Assembly: GCA_020061355.1 (NCBI GenBank)
Contig: JAGUYK010000015.1
Coordinates: 124,001 to 188,000 of the forward strand
DNA from: Ignavibacteriales bacterium
GTDB taxonomy: Bacteria > Bacteroidota > Ignavibacteria > Ignavibacteriales > Melioribacteraceae
DNA length: 64,000 nucleotides
Direction: 5' to 3'
Part shown: positions 45,947-54,575 of the stretch, piece by piece
Numbering within the stretch: position 1 is the first letter of the stretch
Layout of the letters: each line of letters opens with the position of its first letter
Program-made: the position numbers and the translations under genes
Notes under the pieces: model-generated
Told to the model about the DNA's origin: nothing
Seen by the model: only the letters and a program-made list of their open reading frames with translations
Databases searched by the model: none

Positions 45947-47056
45947 ATGGCAACCTCCAATCAAGCCAAAAAGTTAAAATTCGCGGTGCTCGGGGCTGGG
46001 CATGGTGGACTTGCAATGGCCGGACACCTGGCACTAATGGGTTTTCATGTCAATCTTTTTAATCGAAGTAAAGAACGCTTATGGGGAGTCTTATCTACTG
46101 GTGGTATCAGGATAGAAAGTGAATTCGGACTGGAAGGTTTTGGAGAAATCAATCTTGCCACAACAGATATACAAAAAGCAATTAATGATGTAGATATTAT
46201 CATGGTCGTTGTTCCTGCAACAGCTCATAGATATATGGCCGAAATTACCGCTCCATATCTGCAAAACGGACAGATGATAATTCTTAATCCGGGACGAACT
46301 TTTGGCGCTCTCGAATTCAGACAAATTTTGAATAAGCAAAATGTTAGTGTAGATGTTATTGTTGCTGAAGCACAAACTTTTATTTATGCTTCCCGGGTTA
46401 TTGGTCCGGGACACGCTAAAATATTCAGGATTAAAAACTCAATCCCGGTTGCCTCAATTCGTGCTCACCTTATTCCTGAATTACTGAAAAAGGTAAGGAT
46501 TGCATATCCCCAGTTTGTACCGGGTGATAATATTTTTAAAACCAGTTTTGATAATATTGGCGCTGTCTTTCATCCAACACTTTGCGTTTTGAATTCCGGC
46601 TGGATTGAAGACGATTCTGAATTTCAGTTTTATGTTCAAGGAGTTACTACCTCGGTATCGAAAATTTTGGAAAAAGTAGATGAAGAGAGAGTACTGGTTG
46701 CAGAAGCTCTTGGCATTCGTGCTCTTACGGCAAGAGAATGGCTCTACCTGGCTTATAATGCTGCTGGAAGTAACCTGTACGATGCAATGAGAGCGAATCC
46801 GGGTTACAGAGGTATTAAAGCACCTACCCGATTAAACATGAGATATATTACAGAAGATGTTCCGACCAGTTTAATCCCCATTTCTTCCGTCGGGAAAAAA
46901 TTCGGAATAAGTACTCCAACTATTGATTCTATTATTCACATTGCATCATGTCTAACTCAAACTGACTATTGGAAAGAAGGCCGAACTGTCGAAAGATTGA
47001 ATATCCATAATATGTCGTTAAAAGACCTGCGACTTCTTGCAATAGGCGAAAAGTAA
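45947..47056 (+). CDS. Opine (octopine/nopaline) dehydrogenase-family oxidoreductase
   Basis: The N-terminal Rossmann domain has the dinucleotide motif VLGAGHGGLAMAG (GAGHGG at residues 16-21) and VVVPATAHRYMAE near 88. The C-terminal half (~190-369) carries the helical opine-dehydrogenase domain, with FHPTLCVLNSGWIE near 206 providing the conserved catalytic His and Asn. Such enzymes reductively join an amino acid and a 2-oxo acid to make an opine, or oxidise one. The 369-residue length fits. It starts a three-gene operon with a B12-binding protein 23 bp downstream and an amide-synthetase homologue. Confidence 0.88.
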   Translation: MATSNQAKKLKFAVLGAGHGGLAMAGHLALMGFHVNLFNRSKERLWGVLSTGGIRIESEFGLEGFGEINLATTDIQKAINDVDIIMVVVPATAHRYMAEITAPYLQNGQMIILNPGRTFGALEFRQILNKQNVSVDVIVAEAQTFIYASRVIGPGHAKIFRIKNSIPVASIRAHLIPELLKKVRIAYPQFVPGDNIFKTSFDNIGAVFHPTLCVLNSGWIEDDSEFQFYVQGVTTSVSKILEKVDEERVLVAEALGIRALTAREWLYLAYNAAGSNLYDAMRANPGYRGIKAPTRLNMRYITEDVPTSLIPISSVGKKFGISTPTIDSIIHIASCLTQTDYWKEGRTVERLNIHNMSLKDLRLLAIGEK

Positions 47057-47079
47057 TTTCTTATAAACAACCTACAAGC

Positions 47080-48717
47080 ATGAAAAGTAAAAAAATAATA
47101 CTTGGTTGTGCACTTGGGAATTGTGTTCATATTGGAGGATTAAATCATTTTTTGAGATTAGCAGAATTAGAAGGATTTAATACGATCTCTCTCGGCCCGG
47201 CTGTACCAACTGAAAGATTAATAAGAGAAATAGAAAACTACTTACCCGATATTGTTGCTGTAAGTTACCGACTAACTCCTGAAGTAGCTGAAAAGATTCT
47301 TGACATATTAAAAAGAAATATTGAGGAAAAGTCGTTTCAAAAAATAAGATTTATCTTCGGCGGAACTCCATCGGTTGCCGTTGTTGCAAGAAAATCCAAA
47401 ATATTTGAGAAAGTATTCGATGGAACTGAGAATACAGATGAGGTTAAATCATATCTCCGGGGCTCTCATGCAAATGATAGTAAAGAATTATTTCCTCAAA
47501 CACTAATTGATAGAATTCAGAATAAATATCCTTACCCAATTATTAGGCATCACTTTGGTAGACCTACTATTAAAGAAACTGTTGAAGGAATAAAAAAGAT
47601 TGCCGAAGCTCAAGTTTTGGATGTTATTTCAATTGGTACCGATCAAAATGCACAAGAGTATTTTTTCAGACCTGAATTAATTAAGCACGAATTAGATGGT
47701 GCTGGAGGTGTTCCTGTTAGGCATCCGGAAGATTTAATTGAGATCTATAATGCATCTAGATGCGGGAATTATCCTCTGATGCGATGCTATAGCGGGACAA
47801 ATGATTTAATCAAATGGGCAGAGATGAGTATACAGACAATAAATAATGCCTGGGGTGCAATTCCTTTAACCTGGTATAGTGTAATGGACGGTAGATCCAA
47901 CCGTCCTCTGGATGTTACAATTGCAGAAAACCAGTTGACTATGCAGTGGTACGCTAATCACGAAATTCCTGTTGAAGTAAATGAATCCCACCAATGGAGT
48001 CTGCGTGATGCTCATGATTCACTTGCAGTTGCAACTTCATTTCTTGCCGCATACAATGCTAAGAAAATGGGTGTTAAAAATTACATCTCACAATATATGT
48101 TTAACACACCTCCCGGGACCACTCCTCAAATGGATATTGCCAAAATGTTAGCTAAGAATGAGCTTATCGGAAAACTTACGGACGATAAATTCCGTGTCTA
48201 TAAAGAGGTTCGTGCAGGGATAGCTCATTTTTCACCAAATCCAAATATCGCTAAAGGTCAACTTGCCGCTTCAGCTTTAATAAGTTTATCTCTTCAACCT
48301 CATATTTTGCATGTAGTTGCATTTTGCGAAGGCGATCATGCGGTTTATCCAGATGAATTGATAGAAAGCTGCGATATTGTCCATGGTGTTATACAAAACA
48401 CTCTGTATGGATTACCTGATTATTCCATCGATAAAATAATAATTGAAAGGAAAAATATATTAATTGAAGAAGCAGAATATTTATTGAACGGTTTGAAGAA
48501 ATTTGGAAATAGTTTGAATGATGATCCTTGGTGTGATCCCAAAACTTTAGCATCGGCAATAAAAGTTGGTATACTTGATACTCCTCATTTTTCCGGGAAT
48601 CCAAATCTTAGTGGAAATATTAAAACAAATTTGATAAATGGTGCCTGGTTTGCCATTGATCGGGAATCTGGAAAAATAATAACCGAAAAGGAAAGATTGC
48701 AGCAGTTTGATCTTTAG
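47080..48717 (+). CDS. Cobalamin-binding protein with a mutase-like catalytic domain
   Basis: Residues 1-130 look like a B12-binding Rossmann domain with the His-on motif: C15-V-H17-I-G-G20 in place of DxHxxG, S62-Y-R-L65 for SxL, and FIFGG near 92. The remaining ~400 residues are a putative TIM barrel (GGVPVRHPEDLIEIYNASRC, then RCYSGTNDLIKWAEMS and EVNESHQWSLRDAHDSLAVAT) that resembles, by eye, the large subunit of glutamate/methylaspartate mutase. It could instead be a methyltransferase. The mutase small and large parts would be fused here in one chain with the B12 domain first. No adenosylcobalamin riboswitch is seen upstream. Confidence 0.6.
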   Translation: MKSKKIILGCALGNCVHIGGLNHFLRLAELEGFNTISLGPAVPTERLIREIENYLPDIVAVSYRLTPEVAEKILDILKRNIEEKSFQKIRFIFGGTPSVAVVARKSKIFEKVFDGTENTDEVKSYLRGSHANDSKELFPQTLIDRIQNKYPYPIIRHHFGRPTIKETVEGIKKIAEAQVLDVISIGTDQNAQEYFFRPELIKHELDGAGGVPVRHPEDLIEIYNASRCGNYPLMRCYSGTNDLIKWAEMSIQTINNAWGAIPLTWYSVMDGRSNRPLDVTIAENQLTMQWYANHEIPVEVNESHQWSLRDAHDSLAVATSFLAAYNAKKMGVKNYISQYMFNTPPGTTPQMDIAKMLAKNELIGKLTDDKFRVYKEVRAGIAHFSPNPNIAKGQLAASALISLSLQPHILHVVAFCEGDHAVYPDELIESCDIVHGVIQNTLYGLPDYSIDKIIIERKNILIEEAEYLLNGLKKFGNSLNDDPWCDPKTLASAIKVGILDTPHFSGNPNLSGNIKTNLINGAWFAIDRESGKIITEKERLQQFDL

Positions 48718-48738
48718 ATTATTTCATCAGGAGTTTTT

Positions 48739-50085
48739 ATGTCTGGGATTGCAGGGATAAATAAACCGGGTAAATGTGAACAGGTTTCCAATATGTTGGA
48801 CAAAATTTCTCATAGGGGTAAATATGAAAAAAAAATATTTTCTACTGAAAATTCCACATTAGGGATTGTTTTATCCAAACCCCAATCCGATCGAAATACA
48901 TATAGTGAAAAAGAAAAATTTGTAAAAGATGAATTTTATAATGGGCATTTTGCAATCGCGAAAGAAACTACTGAAACTTTAGAATTAACCAGGGACCAAA
49001 TTGGCATTGCACCGCTCTATTATGGTTTTATAAATGATGGCACACTCTCTTTTGCATCCGAAGTAAAGGCGTTGATGGAAGTAACCTGTGATATTAATGA
49101 ACTCCATCCGGGGACTAAGTTAATTAATAATAAAATTGAAGAATATTACAAGACCGATATTAAAGCAAGCAGCGCTGATACCCCCAAACAAATTGCAAAT
49201 CAATTATATCAGCTTCTGGATAATGTAATTAGAAATCGTGTTTCTGGTATTGAAATCGGCAGCTGGCTTTCAGGTGGATTGGATTCGAGTGTACTTGCAA
49301 CCCTTGCACAACCATATGCCAAAAAACTATATTCTTTTTCCTCGGGGTTAAAAGATGCACCCGATCTTAAATATGCAGAAATAATGGCTGATTATTTGAA
49401 ATCGGATCATCATGAAATTATTGTTACTCTTGATGATATGATTAGAATTTTACCCGAAGTAATTTATCATCTGGAATCATTTGATCAACTATTAGTTCGA
49501 TCCAGTATAACAAATTATTTTGCAGCAAAGGAAGCTTCTAATTATGTGGAACAGATTTTATCCGGTGAAGGAGGTGATGAATTGTTCGGTGGTTACCTTT
49601 ATCTAAAAAATCTTCCACTATCAAGGCTTAATAATGAACTTTTAGATATTACCGGCAGACTACATAATACTGCACTTCAAAGAGTGGATAGATGTGCCTT
49701 AGCTTTTGGAACAGAAGCACATCTAATTTTTCTCGATCCGCAAATTGTTCGATTTGCATTTCAAATTCCACCCGAACTTAAAATTAGAAGTGGAATAGAG
49801 AAATGGATTTTACGTAAAGCTATGGAAAGTTCTCTGCCTGAGACTATTCTTAATAGAACTAAAGCAAAGTTTTGGGAGGGAGCCGGTGTGTGTGAATTGA
49901 TATCCGGTTATGCATCCGGTAAAATATCTAATGCAGATTTTGAACTGGAAAGGAATCTAGACAATGGATGGATAATCAACACCAAGGAAGAATTCTATTA
50001 TTATAGAATATTCAAAGAACATTTCGGAGTATCAATAAATCTTGACTGGATGGGAAGAACAAAAAGTATTCCCGATAAAAATTGA
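48739..50085 (+). CDS. Asparagine-synthetase-like ATP-dependent amide synthetase with dead glutaminase domain
   Basis: The C-terminal synthetase domain keeps the AMP/PPi loop GSWLSGGLDSSVLATLA (SGGLDSS at 178-184) and SGEGGDELFGGYLYLK (275-290) as in AsnB. The N-terminal class II glutaminase domain is degraded: it starts MSGIAGI with Ser2 in place of catalytic Cys2, and the R-L-S-I-V-D and NGEIYN motifs of AsnB are missing, although RDQIGIAPLYYGF remains. At 448 residues it is shorter than AsnB. Loss of the glutaminase is the hallmark of beta-lactam and carbapenam synthetases, which use an amine in the substrate instead of ammonia. The true product is unknown. Confidence 0.85.
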   Translation: MSGIAGINKPGKCEQVSNMLDKISHRGKYEKKIFSTENSTLGIVLSKPQSDRNTYSEKEKFVKDEFYNGHFAIAKETTETLELTRDQIGIAPLYYGFINDGTLSFASEVKALMEVTCDINELHPGTKLINNKIEEYYKTDIKASSADTPKQIANQLYQLLDNVIRNRVSGIEIGSWLSGGLDSSVLATLAQPYAKKLYSFSSGLKDAPDLKYAEIMADYLKSDHHEIIVTLDDMIRILPEVIYHLESFDQLLVRSSITNYFAAKEASNYVEQILSGEGGDELFGGYLYLKNLPLSRLNNELLDITGRLHNTALQRVDRCALAFGTEAHLIFLDPQIVRFAFQIPPELKIRSGIEKWILRKAMESSLPETILNRTKAKFWEGAGVCELISGYASGKISNADFELERNLDNGWIINTKEEFYYYRIFKEHFGVSINLDWMGRTKSIPDKN

Positions 50086-50386
50086 ATTGGAAAAATTTTA
50101 TCTACTTTGACAAATGTACTTGTTGGTTTAATTAATAGTTTCTCGCAGTATGCTGCTATTTATATATCTCAAAAAGTAGTTTAATATATTGCAACTGCAG
50201 GAGAATTTTCGGAAATTTGACATGCAAGTTTCATTATAATGTGTAAAATGAATTTATCCATACAAATAAAAATATTGGTTTTTGATATCGAGCCAAATAA
50301 GCTTCTTCTGCGTCCCTGTCCGGATCACTGATTTTTTATTCTCACTCTTCTTCTTTATTTTTTATACCATTCAAATTGGAGATACT
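50086..50386. other. Intergenic gap before glmS
   Basis: This 301-bp gap holds no gene and no RNA I can recognise. It contains a pyrimidine-rich stretch before glmS (TTCTCACTCTTCTTC). TTGACA at 50217 and TATAAT at 50235 occur, but only 12 bp apart, too short for a sigma-70 promoter. A glmS ribozyme core is not seen. Confidence 0.6.
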
Positions 50387-52219
50387 ATGTGCGGCATAGT
50401 AGGTTATATAGGTGAAAAAAATAGTGTTCCTGTCCTCATCGAAGGACTTAAGAGGCTCGAATATCGTGGTTACGATTCTGCCGGTATAGGAATAATAAAT
50501 ACTACTGAATGTAAGGTAATCAAAACTAAAGGCAAAGTTGCTGAGTTAGAGAAACTTGTCCAATCCGAAAACATAAAATCTAATCTTGGGATAGGTCATA
50601 CCCGCTGGGCAACACATGGTGAACCGAGTATGAAAAATGCACATCCTCATATGAATGAGGATAAAACAATGTTCCTAATTCATAATGGAATTATTGAAAA
50701 TTACGTTTCATTAAAAAAAGGTTTGCTTGAAGAAGGATATAAATTTGTAAGCGAAACCGATACCGAAGTTCTTGCTCATTTAATTGATCATTATCTAAAA
50801 ATTAAGAACAATCTCTTCCAGGCTGTAAGATACGCCTTAAATGAAGTTGAAGGCACATATGGAATTGCTGTGATTTATAAAAATGAACCTGATAAAATTG
50901 TTGTTGCTAAAAAAGGTTCGCCGCTTGTTATCGGTATAGGTAAAAATGAAAATTTCATTGCTTCGGATGTAAATGCACTAATTGCACACACAAGTCAGGT
51001 TGTCTACATGGAAGATGGGGAGATAGCAGAAATATTCAAAGATCATTTTCAAGCCAAGACAATTGCTGATGAAAACATAATTAAAGAAATCCATGAAGTT
51101 GATTTAAGTATAGATGAGTTATCAAAAGGCGGATATCCCCATTATATGCTTAAAGAGATTATGGAGCAGCCTGATTCCCTTTTTAATTCTATGCGCGGAA
51201 GATTAGTACTAAAAGAGGGGATTTCTAAACTAGGAGGACTTCAAGGATTTGAAGAGAGAATAGCAAATTCAGATCGAATAATTATTTCGGCTTGCGGTAC
51301 ATCTTGGCATGCTGCACTTGTCGGTGAATATATGCTTGAACAATACACCGGAATTCCGGTAGAAGTAGAATATGCATCAGAGTTTCGATACCGTCATCCA
51401 ATTATTACTCCTAATGACACTGTGATTTTTATTTCGCAGAGCGGTGAAACAGCAGATACACTTGCGGCATTAAAAGAAGCAAAGAAAAAAGGTGCATTAT
51501 GTCTTGGTATTTGTAATGTGGTTGGCAGTTCAATTGCAAGAGAAAGCGAAGCCGGTGTTTATATTCATGCCGGACCGGAAATTGGAGTTGCTTCAACCAA
51601 AGCATTCACGTCACAATTACTTGTCCTTTCATTAATTACACTACTTATTGCACGAAGAAAAAGTTTGAACCAGCCTGAGGGGCAGGAAATAATTGAAGAG
51701 CTGCAAAAGCTTACTCATAAAGTTGAGTTAATTCTGAAACAAAATGAATTAATTGAAAAGATTGCCGCTCAGTATGTTGAGTGCCGCAATTTTCTGTACC
51801 TGGGAAGGGGATATCACTTCCCGGTAGCATTAGAAGGTGCTCTAAAGTTAAAAGAGATATCATATATACATGCCGAAGGTTACCCGGCGGCTGAAATGAA
51901 GCATGGTCCGATCGCGTTAATAGATGATGATATGCCTGTTGTTTTTATTGCAACCAAAGATTCAGTTTATGAAAAAGTTGTAAACAATATCGAAGAGGTT
52001 AAAGCAAGAAAAGGAAGAATACTTGCAATTGTAAACGAAGATGACAACGAAATAGAAAAGCTTGTTGATCATGTAATAAAAGTACCGAAAACAATTAACA
52101 TGCTTCAGCCGATTTTAAGTGTTATTCCTTTGCAATTATTAGCTTATCATATAGCTGTAAAGAAAGGTTTGAATGTAGATCAACCAAGAAATTTAGCAAA
52201 AAGTGTAACGGTCGAATAA
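50387..52219 (+). CDS. glmS: Glutamine-fructose-6-phosphate aminotransferase (isomerising)
   Basis: GlmS makes glucosamine-6-phosphate, the first step of amino-sugar and peptidoglycan supply. The start is ATG at 50387 so that the mature protein begins with the catalytic Cys (MCGIVGYIG), with GGAG just upstream; the open frame before it is not part of the protein. The glutaminase domain has HTRWATHGEPS near residue 73 and NGIIEN near 98; two SIS domains follow (SACGTSWHAALVGEYMLEQ near 300 and LGRGYHFPVALEGALKLKE near 470), ending in the PRNLAKSVTVE motif. 610 residues. Confidence 0.97.
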   Translation: MCGIVGYIGEKNSVPVLIEGLKRLEYRGYDSAGIGIINTTECKVIKTKGKVAELEKLVQSENIKSNLGIGHTRWATHGEPSMKNAHPHMNEDKTMFLIHNGIIENYVSLKKGLLEEGYKFVSETDTEVLAHLIDHYLKIKNNLFQAVRYALNEVEGTYGIAVIYKNEPDKIVVAKKGSPLVIGIGKNENFIASDVNALIAHTSQVVYMEDGEIAEIFKDHFQAKTIADENIIKEIHEVDLSIDELSKGGYPHYMLKEIMEQPDSLFNSMRGRLVLKEGISKLGGLQGFEERIANSDRIIISACGTSWHAALVGEYMLEQYTGIPVEVEYASEFRYRHPIITPNDTVIFISQSGETADTLAALKEAKKKGALCLGICNVVGSSIARESEAGVYIHAGPEIGVASTKAFTSQLLVLSLITLLIARRKSLNQPEGQEIIEELQKLTHKVELILKQNELIEKIAAQYVECRNFLYLGRGYHFPVALEGALKLKEISYIHAEGYPAAEMKHGPIALIDDDMPVVFIATKDSVYEKVVNNIEEVKARKGRILAIVNEDDNEIEKLVDHVIKVPKTINMLQPILSVIPLQLLAYHIAVKKGLNVDQPRNLAKSVTVE

Positions 52220-52237
52220 ACTAAAAAGAGGTGATTT

Positions 52238-53557
52238 ATGATTAGTAGAAACGTCCTTATTATGGGTGCAGCAGGGCGGGATTTCCATAACTTCAATGTA
52301 TTCTTCAGAGATAACGAGAATTACAATGTTGTTGCTTTCACAGCTACTCAGATTCCTAACATCGTTGGTAGAATTTATCCACCGGAACTTGCCGGAAAAC
52401 TTTATCCTAAGGGAATTAAAATTTATGAAGAAAGCGAGCTCGTTGATTTGATTCATAAATTAAAAGTCAACGAAGTTGTTTTTTCATATTCAGATGTTCC
52501 GTTTGAATACGTAATGACAAAAGCTTCAATTGTGAATGCAGCGGGTGTTTCTTTTAGATTGCTTGGCGCTGCTGAAACAATGATTAAAAGTACTAAACCG
52601 GTAGTCTCTGTTCTTGCTGTTAGGACAGGCAGCGGAAAATCTCAAACATCAAGAAAAATTGTAACCCTTTTACAAAATGCCGGTAAAAAAGTAGTTGCGA
52701 TCAGACATCCTATGCCATACGGCGATCTTGTTAAACAAAAGGTTCAGAGATATGCTGCTTTTTCAGATCTTGATAAATATGAATGTACAATCGAAGAAAG
52801 AGAAGAGTACGAACCGCATGTTGCAAGAGGCGGAGTGATTTATGCCGGAGTGGATTATGAGGCAATACTCCGTGAAGCTGAAAAAGAAGCGGATATTATT
52901 CTGTGGGATGGCGGTAATAATGATATGTCCTTCTATCAATCCGACCTCACTTTTACAGTTGTCGATCCGCATAGACCGGGTCATGAAATGAGATACTATC
53001 CGGGTAATACTTCACTTAGATTAGCAGATGCAGTTATCATTAATAAAATAGATTCAGCAAGTCCGGAAGGAATTGAAGAGGTTAAGAAAAATATTCATAA
53101 TGTAAATCCAACTGCAGTTGTTATTGACGCAGCATCACCAATTACAGTTGATAAACCTGAACTGATCTCCGGCAAACGTGTGCTGGTTGTTGAAGATGGG
53201 CCGACATTGACTCATGGTGAAATGAAATACGGTGCAGGCACTGTGATATCGCAAAAATTAGGTGCTAAAGAAATTGTTGACCCGCGTCCATTTACTGTTA
53301 AATCAATTACAGAAACTTTTCAGAAATATCCTAATATTGGTATCCTGCTTCCTGCAATGGGATATGGTGATGATCAGATTAAAGATCTCGAAGAGACAAT
53401 TAATAAAACCGATTGCGATTCTGTTGTAATTGGTACACCTATAGATCTTGGTAGAATACTTAAAATCAATAAACCTTCTACAAGAGTTATGTATGAACTT
53501 CAGGAAGTTGGTGCCAATACATTGGAATCGGTTCTAAAATCTAAAGGGCTTTTATGA
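52238..53557 (+). CDS. Cyclic-2,3-diphosphoglycerate-synthetase-like P-loop protein
   Basis: The 439-residue protein begins with a Rossmann-like region (VLIMGAAGRDFHNFNVFFRD), then a P-loop ATPase/GTPase core with AVRTGSGKSQTSRKIVTLLQ near residue 132 and acid residues in DIILWDGGNNDMSFYQSDLT near 235, INKIDSASPEG near 270. This layout matches proteins annotated as cyclic 2,3-diphosphoglycerate synthetase in methanogens. That solute is not expected in a Bacteroidota relative, so the bacterial activity is probably different. The 4-bp overlap with carbamate kinase implies coupled translation and a joint job. Confidence 0.72.
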   Translation: MISRNVLIMGAAGRDFHNFNVFFRDNENYNVVAFTATQIPNIVGRIYPPELAGKLYPKGIKIYEESELVDLIHKLKVNEVVFSYSDVPFEYVMTKASIVNAAGVSFRLLGAAETMIKSTKPVVSVLAVRTGSGKSQTSRKIVTLLQNAGKKVVAIRHPMPYGDLVKQKVQRYAAFSDLDKYECTIEEREEYEPHVARGGVIYAGVDYEAILREAEKEADIILWDGGNNDMSFYQSDLTFTVVDPHRPGHEMRYYPGNTSLRLADAVIINKIDSASPEGIEEVKKNIHNVNPTAVVIDAASPITVDKPELISGKRVLVVEDGPTLTHGEMKYGAGTVISQKLGAKEIVDPRPFTVKSITETFQKYPNIGILLPAMGYGDDQIKDLEETINKTDCDSVVIGTPIDLGRILKINKPSTRVMYELQEVGANTLESVLKSKGLL

Positions 53558-54498
53558 AAAAGATTGCTGTTGTTGCTTTTGGTGGTAATGCGTTATTAAG
53601 AGGAAATGAAATCGGGACAATTGAACAACAGGAAAAGCATACTTTAGATGCTTGTGCAAAAATTATCGGATTGATTAGAAAAGGATATGAACTTGTTATT
53701 ACTCATGGCAACGGTCCTCAGGTAGGTAATATTCTTTTAAGAAATGAAGCAGGTTATAATCAGTTTAAAATTCCTAAAATGCCTTTGGATATTTGTGTAG
53801 CCGATTCTCAAGGTGGAATCGGCTATATGATAGACCGGCAAATGCGTAATGCATTAAATATGGCTGATATCAAGAAAAATGTTGTTGCAATTATTACTGA
53901 AGTACTTGTGGATATTCATGATTCAGCTTTTAGTAATCCTACAAAACCAATCGGACCATATTACTTAAAAGAAGAAGCGGATCTTTTAGCGAAAGCAAAC
54001 AATTGGGTATTTAAGGAAGATCCCCGTAAACGCGGATGGCGTAAGGTCGTTGCTTCACCAAAACCGGTTGATGTAATGAATTACCAGGTTGTAAAAGATC
54101 TTGTTGAAAAAGGTCATATTGTAATTGCTGCAGGTGGCGGGGGAATACCGGTGTATTTGCACGAGGATTCAAAATACCTCGAAGCAATAGAGGCGGTTAT
54201 CGATAAAGATTTAGCATCAGCACTTTTAGCACGTTTGATTAATGCCGATCGGTTTTATATCATTACTGATGTTCCAAAAGTGTTTATTAATTTTAATAAA
54301 CCTAATCAGAAAGCATTAGATCACTTGACAGTTGCAGAAGCAGAAAAGTATTTTGAACAGGGTGAATTTCCGGCTGGCAGTATGGGGCCCAAAATTCTTG
54401 CCACTATTGATTTTGTTAAAAACGGCGGCAAAGAAGCAATAATTACAAGTGAAGAAGAAATTGAAAAAGAAAATAGCGGGACAATAATTACACTTTAA
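53554..54498 (+). CDS. arcC: Carbamate kinase
   Basis: The amino-acid-kinase fold enzyme interconverts carbamoyl phosphate plus ADP with carbamate plus ATP. The 314-residue protein has GGNALLRGNE near residue 9, ITHGNGPQVGNILLRNEA near 50, DPRKRGWRKVVASPKP near 155, AAGGGGIPVY near 195, and the C-terminal FPAGSMGPKILATIDFVKNGGKEAIIT. It overlaps the preceding P-loop gene by 4 bp and precedes two carbamoyltransferases. Confidence 0.94.
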   Translation: MKKIAVVAFGGNALLRGNEIGTIEQQEKHTLDACAKIIGLIRKGYELVITHGNGPQVGNILLRNEAGYNQFKIPKMPLDICVADSQGGIGYMIDRQMRNALNMADIKKNVVAIITEVLVDIHDSAFSNPTKPIGPYYLKEEADLLAKANNWVFKEDPRKRGWRKVVASPKPVDVMNYQVVKDLVEKGHIVIAAGGGGIPVYLHEDSKYLEAIEAVIDKDLASALLARLINADRFYIITDVPKVFINFNKPNQKALDHLTVAEAEKYFEQGEFPAGSMGPKILATIDFVKNGGKEAIITSEEEIEKENSGTIITL

Positions 54499-54575
54499 AA
54501 TTATGAGTGAGTTGGAGAATATCGTTTTGGAGAATCTTCTTTTAGTTCTTTTCTTGGAATATCAGATTAGACAAT

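Noticed and set aside
50217..50240. TTGACA and TATAAT before glmS as a sigma-70 promoter
   Set aside because: The spacing is 12 bp instead of about 17, and other promoter-like boxes in this window follow the Bacteroidota pattern.
50086..50386. glmS ribozyme or cobalamin riboswitch in the gaps before glmS and before the B12-linked operon
   Set aside because: No core motifs of either RNA could be found by eye in 50086-50386 or 45644-45946.
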